Of a stretch of 10,146 nucleotides of DNA, positions 5,765 to 10,146 are shown one piece after another. The notes under the pieces are model-generated. The model did not search any database. It had not been told where the DNA came from and was given only the letters and a program-made list of their open reading frames with translations. The DNA comes from Actinomycetes bacterium (GTDB taxonomy: Bacteria; Actinomycetota; Actinomycetes; Actinomycetales; Microbacteriaceae), in contig JAEZSU010000251.1 of assembly GCA_023421635.1 (NCBI GenBank), positions 1-10,146 on the forward strand. The letters are read 5' to 3'. How positions within the stretch are numbered: position 1 is the first letter of the stretch; every line of letters starts with the position of its first letter. A program made the translations under genes and the position numbers.

Positions 5765-7228
5765 TCAGTCGCGGGGCGCGTGGGCGGCAAGGAACTCGTA
5801 CACCTCGGTCGTGTCCACGCCCGGGAACGCGCCGGTGGGCAGCGTCGCGAGCAGCGTCCGAGGCGTCCGCACGTTCGGCCAGGCGTTCTCGCGCCACTGC
5901 GCCTCGAGCTCGGCCGGCGCGCGACGGCAGCACACCTCCACGGAGTGCTTGGAGACGCCGCGGTTCGCGGTGTCGCGGCCGATGAACCACTTGGTGTCGT
6001 CGAAGCGCACCCCCACGCTCACCGAGTGCTGTCCCTCGCTGGAGTTCTCCACGCGGGCGGTGCACCAGTACGTGCCGTTACCGGTGTCGGTGTACTGGTA
6101 GTACGGGTTGAACCGGTCGTCGACGTCGAACACGACGCGGCTCGTCCACCGCCGGCAGCACATCTGCCCCTCGATGGAGCCGAGCCGGTCGGTCGGGAAG
6201 TTGACGTCGTCGTTCTCGTACGCCTTCGTGATCGTGCCCGACTCGTGCACCTTCAGGAAGTGCACCGGGATGCCCAGGTGCACCGTGGCGAGGTTGGTGA
6301 ACCGGTGCGCGGCGGTCTCGTACGAGACCGAGTACGCGTCGCGGAGGTCCTCGATCGAGATCTCGCGGTTGGTCTTGGCCTCCTGCAGCACCGGCACCAC
6401 GTGCGACTCCGGGATGAGCAGTGCTCCGGTGAGGTAGTTCGTCTCCACCCGCTGGCGCAGGAACTCGGCGTAGCTCGTCGGCTCACGATGCCCGAGGACC
6501 CGGCTGGACAGGGCCTGCAGCACGGCGGTGCGCGAGTCGCCCTTGGCCGCGACCCGGCTCGACAGGTACAGCCGGCCGTGCTTCAGGTCGGCGACCGAGC
6601 GGGTCGTCTGCGGCAGGTCGGGCACGTAGTGCAGCGTGAACCCGAGGTGCGCGGCGATGTCGCTCGCCGTGCGCTGGGTGAGCGGTCCGCCGGGGTGGGC
6701 GACCGCATCCAGCACGGCCTTGGCCTCCTGCTCGAGATCGCCGAAGTAGTTGTTCTGACTGCGCATGAGGTGGCGCAGCTCGAGGTTGGCGCGGCGGGCC
6801 TCCTCCGGTGTCGCCGAACGCTCGTCGCGCAGCCGCTCGATCTCCCCCTGCAGTGCGAGCATGGCCTTCAGCGCCTCGTCGGGCACGGTCTTGCCGATGC
6901 GGAACGGCGCGATGCCGAGCGCCTGGAAGATCTGGCCGCGCATCGCTCGCTCGAGCGAGATCTCCAGCGACGCGCGCTCATCCAGCGGCTCGGCTTCGAG
7001 CAGGGCGTCGATCGTGGTGCCGAGGGCCTTCGCGATCGCACGGAGCAGGGTGAGCTTCGGCTCCCGCTTGCCGTTCTCGATCATCGACATCTGACTCGGC
7101 GCACGGTCGACCGCGGCGGCGAGGTCCTCCAGCGTCATGCCCCGTTTGGTGCGCAGCTGACGGATGCGGCGGCCGATGGTCAGCGCATCGGCCTCGGCGT
7201 CCTCGGCAAGCTCTTCTGCGATCGTCAT
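5765..7228 (-). CDS. ramB: RamB-like XRE-family regulator of acetate/glyoxylate metabolism
   Basis: Cytoplasmic transcription factor of the short-chain fatty acyl regulator group (RamB, PrpR). The 487-residue product has an XRE helix-turn-helix at about 17-77 (IGRRIRQLRTKRGMTLEDLA, then APSQMSMIENGKREP), a coiled segment near 125-175, an IrrE/ImmA-related middle domain at about 180-345, and a C-terminal DUF2083-like domain. The middle domain lacks the HExxH zinc-peptidase motif, so it should not be a protease. The last domain has cysteines in two vicinal pairs (C357-C358, C433-C434) plus C389. RamB of Corynebacterium glutamicum represses aceA and aceB; here the gene is divergent from aceB, supporting the same role. 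ATG 7228 has no Shine-Dalgarno sequence; the mRNA may be leaderless. It ends before a hairpin terminator. Confidence 0.88.
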   Translation of the reverse strand: MTIAEELAEDAEADALTIGRRIRQLRTKRGMTLEDLAAAVDRAPSQMSMIENGKREPKLTLLRAIAKALGTTIDALLEAEPLDERASLEISLERAMRGQIFQALGIAPFRIGKTVPDEALKAMLALQGEIERLRDERSATPEEARRANLELRHLMRSQNNYFGDLEQEAKAVLDAVAHPGGPLTQRTASDIAAHLGFTLHYVPDLPQTTRSVADLKHGRLYLSSRVAAKGDSRTAVLQALSSRVLGHREPTSYAEFLRQRVETNYLTGALLIPESHVVPVLQEAKTNREISIEDLRDAYSVSYETAAHRFTNLATVHLGIPVHFLKVHESGTITKAYENDDVNFPTDRLGSIEGQMCCRRWTSRVVFDVDDRFNPYYQYTDTGNGTYWCTARVENSSEGQHSVSVGVRFDDTKWFIGRDTANRGVSKHSVEVCCRRAPAELEAQWRENAWPNVRTPRTLLATLPTGAFPGVDTTEVYEFLAAHAPRD

Positions 7229-7258
7229 GGCGGGGAGTCTGTCACATGAACAGAAATT

Positions 7259-7271
7259 CCCGCAAAATTCT
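7259..7271 (-). promoter_or_regulatory. RamB-box-like site 1
   Basis: Minus-strand AGAATTTTGCGGG matches 9 of the first 10 positions of the C. glutamicum RamB consensus as I recall it (RRAACTTTGCAAA); the last three differ. GAATTT recurs 11 bp further on, one helical turn away. The site overlaps the weak -35 proposed for ramB, which would suit autorepression. Binding is inferred. Confidence 0.4.
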
Positions 7272-7296
7272 CTCCGGATTTGGACAAGGCGGCCCC

Positions 7297-7309
7297 AGAA
7301 CTTCACGCA
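7297..7309 (+). promoter_or_regulatory. RamB-box-like site 2
   Basis: Plus-strand AGAACTTCACGCA agrees with 9 of 13 positions of the RamB consensus, including the full RRAACTT half. It lies about 77 bp before the aceB start codon, where a bound repressor could block aceB transcription. Weaker than site 1. Confidence 0.3.
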
Positions 7310-7371
7310 GAGTGGATGCCACGAACCCCGGAGCACGCCGGACGGTCCCACCGTCGGCACTCCGCCGAGAG

Positions 7372-7378
7372 AGAAGGA
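7372..7378 (+). promoter_or_regulatory. Ribosome binding site of aceB
   Basis: AGAAGGA, 7 nt before ATG 7386. It decides this start over the open frame that extends further upstream through the promoter region. Confidence 0.8.
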
Positions 7379-7385
7379 CAGGGTC

Positions 7386-9059
7386 ATGACCCCCACCGCC
7401 ACGGGCATCGCGCCCGAGACCACGGCGCCGACCACCGGTGCCATCGCCACGTCGTTCCAGCCGACGATCGAGGTCGTCGGTGCGCTCGGCCCCCGCTACG
7501 AGGAGATCCTCACTCCCGAGGCGGTCGCCTTCCTCACCGCGCTGCACCACCGCTTCGACGCCCGTCGCCGCGACCGTCTGGCCGACCGCATGCGCCGCCG
7601 CTACGAGATCGGCAACGGCCACGACCCGAGCTTCCGCGCCGACACCGCCGGCATCCGCAACGACCCGAGCTGGCGCGTGGCCGGCCCCGGCCCCGGTCTG
7701 CACGACCGCCGCGTGGAGATCACCGGACCGACCGACCCGAAGATGACCGTCAACGCGCTGAACTCCGGCGCCCGAGTGTGGCTCGCCGACCAGGAGGATG
7801 CCACCAGCCCCACCTGGAAGAACGTCATCGAAGGCCAGCTCTCGCTGTTCGACGCGATCCGCGGGCAGCTGACCTTCACCAGCCCCGAGGGCAAGCGGTA
7901 CGAGGTGACCGCCGAGCAGACCCCCACGATCGTGATGCGCCCCCGCGGCTGGCACCTGCCGGAGAACCACCTCCGCTTCACCGACCGCACCGGCCGGGCC
8001 CTCGCCGCATCCGGTTCGCTCGTCGACTTCGGGCTCTACTTCTTCCACAACGCGACGCAGCTCATCGAGAACGGCCGCGGCCCCTACTTCTACATCGCCA
8101 AGCTCGAGTCGAGCGAGGAGGCGAAGCTCTGGGACGACGTCTTCACCTTCAGCGAGCAGTACCTCGGCATCCCGCACGGCACCATCCGCGCGACCGTGCT
8201 CATCGAGACGCTGCCCGCCGCGTTCGAGATGGAGGAGATCCTCTACGAGATGCGCGACCACATCGCGGGTCTGAACGCCGGACGGTGGGACTACATCTTC
8301 TCGATCATCAAGAACTACCGCGGCCGTGGCGCCCGGTTCGTGCTGCCCGACCGCAGCGAGGTGACGATGACCGTGCCGTTCATGCGCGCCTACACCGAGC
8401 TGCTGGTGAAGACCTGCCACAAGCGCGGCGCCTTCGCGATCGGCGGCATGAGCGCGTTCATCCCGAACCGCCGCGACCCGGAGGTGACCGCCCGCGCGTT
8501 CGAGAAGGTGGCCGCCGACAAGAAGCGTGAGGCCGGCGACGGCTTCGACGGCACCTGGGTGGCCCACCCCGACCTGATCCCGGTCGCGATGGCCGAGTTC
8601 GACGCCGTGCTCGGCGAGCGCCCGAACCAGGTGGACCGTCTGCGTGACGACGTGCACGTGCAGGCGTCCGACCTCATCGACGTGCACATCGGCCGCCCGG
8701 TGACCGCGCAGGGCGTGCGCGACAACGTGTCCGTCGCCCTCCGCTACATCGAGGCGTGGCTGCGGGGCCTCGGCGCCGTCGCCATCGACAACCTCATGGA
8801 GGATGCGGCGACCGCCGAGATCTCCCGCTCCCAGGTGTGGCAGTGGATCCACCAGGACCGCGAGACGGCCGAGGGCGACGCGATCACCCGCGAGTACGTC
8901 GAGGGCCTGATCGAGGAGGTGCTCGGGGAGGCCGAGCGCCGCGACGGCGACCGCTTCGACGACGCCGCGGAGATCTTCCGCGAGGTGGCGCTCGGCAACG
9001 AGTTCCCCGCCTTCCTCACCCTGCCCGCCTACGCGAAGTTCCTCGCCGAGACCGCGTAG
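7386..9059 (+). CDS. aceB: Malate synthase A
   Basis: Second enzyme of the glyoxylate shunt: condenses glyoxylate with acetyl-CoA to give malate and CoA in the cytoplasm, using Mg2+. The 557-residue product is close to the class A length and lacks the large insertion of malate synthase G. It carries the signature RPRGWHLPENH (185-195, conserved arginines at R185/R187), GTIRATVLIETLPA (265-278), the metal-site region EMEEILYEMRDHIAGLNAGRWDY (281-303) with E281-E284 and D291, and the LMEDAATAEISR block (470-481), whose Asp473 should be the catalytic acid/base. The N-terminus has about 20 extra Ala/Thr/Pro-rich residues before the conserved part. It is followed 59 nt later by aceA in the same direction, so the two probably share a transcript under control of the divergent RamB-like protein. 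Confidence 0.96.
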   Translation: MTPTATGIAPETTAPTTGAIATSFQPTIEVVGALGPRYEEILTPEAVAFLTALHHRFDARRRDRLADRMRRRYEIGNGHDPSFRADTAGIRNDPSWRVAGPGPGLHDRRVEITGPTDPKMTVNALNSGARVWLADQEDATSPTWKNVIEGQLSLFDAIRGQLTFTSPEGKRYEVTAEQTPTIVMRPRGWHLPENHLRFTDRTGRALAASGSLVDFGLYFFHNATQLIENGRGPYFYIAKLESSEEAKLWDDVFTFSEQYLGIPHGTIRATVLIETLPAAFEMEEILYEMRDHIAGLNAGRWDYIFSIIKNYRGRGARFVLPDRSEVTMTVPFMRAYTELLVKTCHKRGAFAIGGMSAFIPNRRDPEVTARAFEKVAADKKREAGDGFDGTWVAHPDLIPVAMAEFDAVLGERPNQVDRLRDDVHVQASDLIDVHIGRPVTAQGVRDNVSVALRYIEAWLRGLGAVAIDNLMEDAATAEISRSQVWQWIHQDRETAEGDAITREYVEGLIEEVLGEAERRDGDRFDDAAEIFREVALGNEFPAFLTLPAYAKFLAETA

Positions 9060-9073
9060 TCGCACCCGATCCC

Positions 9074-9089
9074 CGGGCGGCAGCGCCCG
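9074..9089 (+). other. Small hairpin in the aceB-aceA gap
   Basis: CGGGCG and CGCCCG can pair around a GCAG loop, 14 nt after the aceB stop codon. It is too short and lacks a U-tract to terminate efficiently. It could tune aceA mRNA stability or be chance in GC-rich DNA. Confidence 0.3.
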
Positions 9090-9104
9090 CATCCGACACC
9101 CATC

Positions 9105-9110
9105 AAGGAA
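9105..9110 (+). promoter_or_regulatory. Ribosome binding site of aceA
   Basis: AAGGAA, 8 nt before ATG 9119. It supports that start for the partial isocitrate lyase gene. Confidence 0.7.
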
Positions 9111-9118
9111 ACGAGACC

Positions 9119-10146
9119 ATGACCACGTACCAGGACGACATCGACGCCATCCGGTCGCTCAAGGAGCAGCACGGGCAGAGCTGGGACGCCATCAACCCCG
9201 AGTACGTCGCCCGCATGCGCGCACAGAACCGGTTCAAGACGGGCCTGGACATCGCCCGCTACACGGCCGACATCATGCGCCGCGACATGGCGGAGTACGA
9301 CGCCGACCCCTCGCAGTACACGCAGTCGCTCGGCGTCTGGCACGGCTTCATCGGCCAGCAGAAGCTCATCTCGATCAAGAAGCACTTCAAGCGCCCGAAC
9401 AAGCGCTACCTCTACCTGTCGGGCTGGATGGTCGCCGCGCTCCGCTCCGAGTTCGGGCCGCTGCCGGACCAGTCGATGCACGAGAAGACCGCGGTCCCCG
9501 CGCTCATCGAGGAGCTGTACACCTTCCTCCGCCAGGCCGACACCCGCGAGCTGGACCTGCTGTTCACGAAACTCGACCAGGCCCGCGAGGCCGGCGACGA
9601 CACCGCGGTCGAGTTCATCCAGTCGCAGATCGACACGTTCGAGACCCACGTCGTGCCGATCATCGCCGACATCGACGCCGGCTTCGGCAACCCGGAGGCG
9701 ACGTACCTCCTGGCCAAGAAGATGATCGAGGCGGGCGCCTGCGCCATCCAGATCGAGAACCAGGTGTCGGACGAGAAGCAGTGCGGTCACCAGGACGGCA
9801 AGGTCACGGTCCCGCACGACGACTTCATCGCGAAGCTCAACGCGGTCCGCTACGCGTTCCTCGAGCTCGGCGTCGACAACGGCGTGATCGTCGCGCGCAC
9901 CGACTCGCTCGGCGCGGGCCTCACCCAGAAGATCGCGGTCACGAAAGAGCCGGGCGACCTGGGCGACCAGTACAACGCGTTCCTCGACGTGGAGCAGATC
10001 GGTGAGGACGAGCTCGGCAACGGCGATGTCGTCATCAAGCGCGACGGCCGGCTCCTGCGTCCGAAGCGCCTCGCGAGCAACCTGTACCAGTTCCGTCCCG
10101 GCACCGGCGAGGACCGGGTGGTGCTGGACTGCATCACCTCGCTCCG
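9119..10146 (+). CDS. aceA: Isocitrate lyase (partial, runs off the window)
   Basis: First enzyme of the glyoxylate shunt: splits isocitrate to glyoxylate and succinate. 342 codons are visible, with no stop. My reading gives MTTYQDDIDAIRSLKEQHGQ at the start, then YLYLSGWMVAA, PIIADIDAGFGNPEATY with the metal-binding Asp residues, and the active-site segment QCGHQDGKVTVPHDDF, whose Cys is the catalytic acid. An insert between SGWMVAA and PIIADIDAGFG (about residues 105-182), and the LARTDSLGAGLT-like ARTDSLGAGLTQKIAVT, resemble the longer form of about 530 residues known from Pseudomonas aeruginosa, not the roughly 430-residue ICL1 of mycobacteria and corynebacteria. QCGH stands where short forms have KKCGH. 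The gene follows aceB by 59 nt, probably co-transcribed. Confidence 0.94.
   Translation, partial: MTTYQDDIDAIRSLKEQHGQSWDAINPEYVARMRAQNRFKTGLDIARYTADIMRRDMAEYDADPSQYTQSLGVWHGFIGQQKLISIKKHFKRPNKRYLYLSGWMVAALRSEFGPLPDQSMHEKTAVPALIEELYTFLRQADTRELDLLFTKLDQAREAGDDTAVEFIQSQIDTFETHVVPIIADIDAGFGNPEATYLLAKKMIEAGACAIQIENQVSDEKQCGHQDGKVTVPHDDFIAKLNAVRYAFLELGVDNGVIVARTDSLGAGLTQKIAVTKEPGDLGDQYNAFLDVEQIGEDELGNGDVVIKRDGRLLRPKRLASNLYQFRPGTGEDRVVLDCITSL

Larger units (their letters stand above)
7229..7385. promoter_or_regulatory. Divergent ramB/aceB promoter region
   Basis: A 157-bp region serving two opposite transcripts. It is locally A/T-rich at 7247-7281, unlike its surroundings. It contains two RamB-box-like sequences (7259-7271 and 7297-7309) and the aceB ribosome site. 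Promoter hexamers are not convincing: TTGCGG and CAGACT 18 bp apart could serve a leaderless ramB transcript, and I find no good pair for aceB. Confidence 0.6.

Noticed and set aside
7164..7385. N-terminal extension of malate synthase upstream of 7386.
   Set aside because: It would cross the regulator's start region and the promoter, and the strong AGAAGGA site directly before 7386 fixes the start.
7242..9092. A 616-codon minus-strand frame opposite aceB.
   Set aside because: Composition (Val, Gly, His, Arg, Glu, Asp rich, no domain) is that of an antisense shadow; aceB on the plus strand is unmistakable.

Overview
The window reads as chromosomal DNA of a high-GC actinobacterium. Codon third positions are strongly G/C throughout. 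A RamB-type regulator stands next to glyoxylate-shunt genes, a pairing known from corynebacteria and mycobacteria. The overall gene style suggests Microbacteriaceae (a Microbacterium-like organism); that placement is an inference and was not tested by any search. I see no RNA genes, insertion sequences, CRISPR arrays or phage genes, and no stretch with foreign base composition.

Left part (about 1-5720, all on the minus strand, so transcribed right to left): a compact five-gene unit. It starts with a lipoprotein solute-binding protein of the NMT1/SsuA/TauA type (4436-5491), followed by its ABC ATPase (3558-4352), a double-length permease with two fused transport domains (1894-3561), a DeoD-type purine nucleoside phosphorylase (1169-1867) and an adenosine deaminase-like enzyme (3-1172). 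Stop/start overlaps (ATGA, GTGA) and short gaps argue for one operon. The likely job is to import a purine nucleoside or related compound, then deaminate it and cleave it to a base plus ribose-1-phosphate, releasing ammonia. A perfect 17-bp hairpin lies directly after the binding-protein stop codon and probably makes that protein more abundant than the rest. The 229-bp leader in front of the operon carries a GTAAC-N6-GAAAC element like the GlnR nitrogen-control box, a weak -10-like hexamer, and an 18-bp CG-centred palindrome like a LacI-family operator. These suggest joint control by nitrogen status and by a substrate-responsive repressor.

Right part (5721-10146): the glyoxylate shunt. A RamB-like regulator (5765-7228, minus strand), closed by its own hairpin terminator, is divergent from malate synthase A (aceB, 7386-9059) and isocitrate lyase (aceA, from 9119, running off the window). 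The 157-bp divergent region contains two sequences resembling the RamB box, so the regulator probably controls both itself and aceBA. Together aceA and aceB let the cell grow on acetate or fatty acids by bypassing the decarboxylating steps of the citric acid cycle.

The glyoxylate locus is a recognised arrangement. The less ordinary part is the transporter-nucleosidase-deaminase operon: its transporter belongs to a family not normally assigned to nucleosides, its permease is fused, and its promoter region looks nitrogen-controlled.
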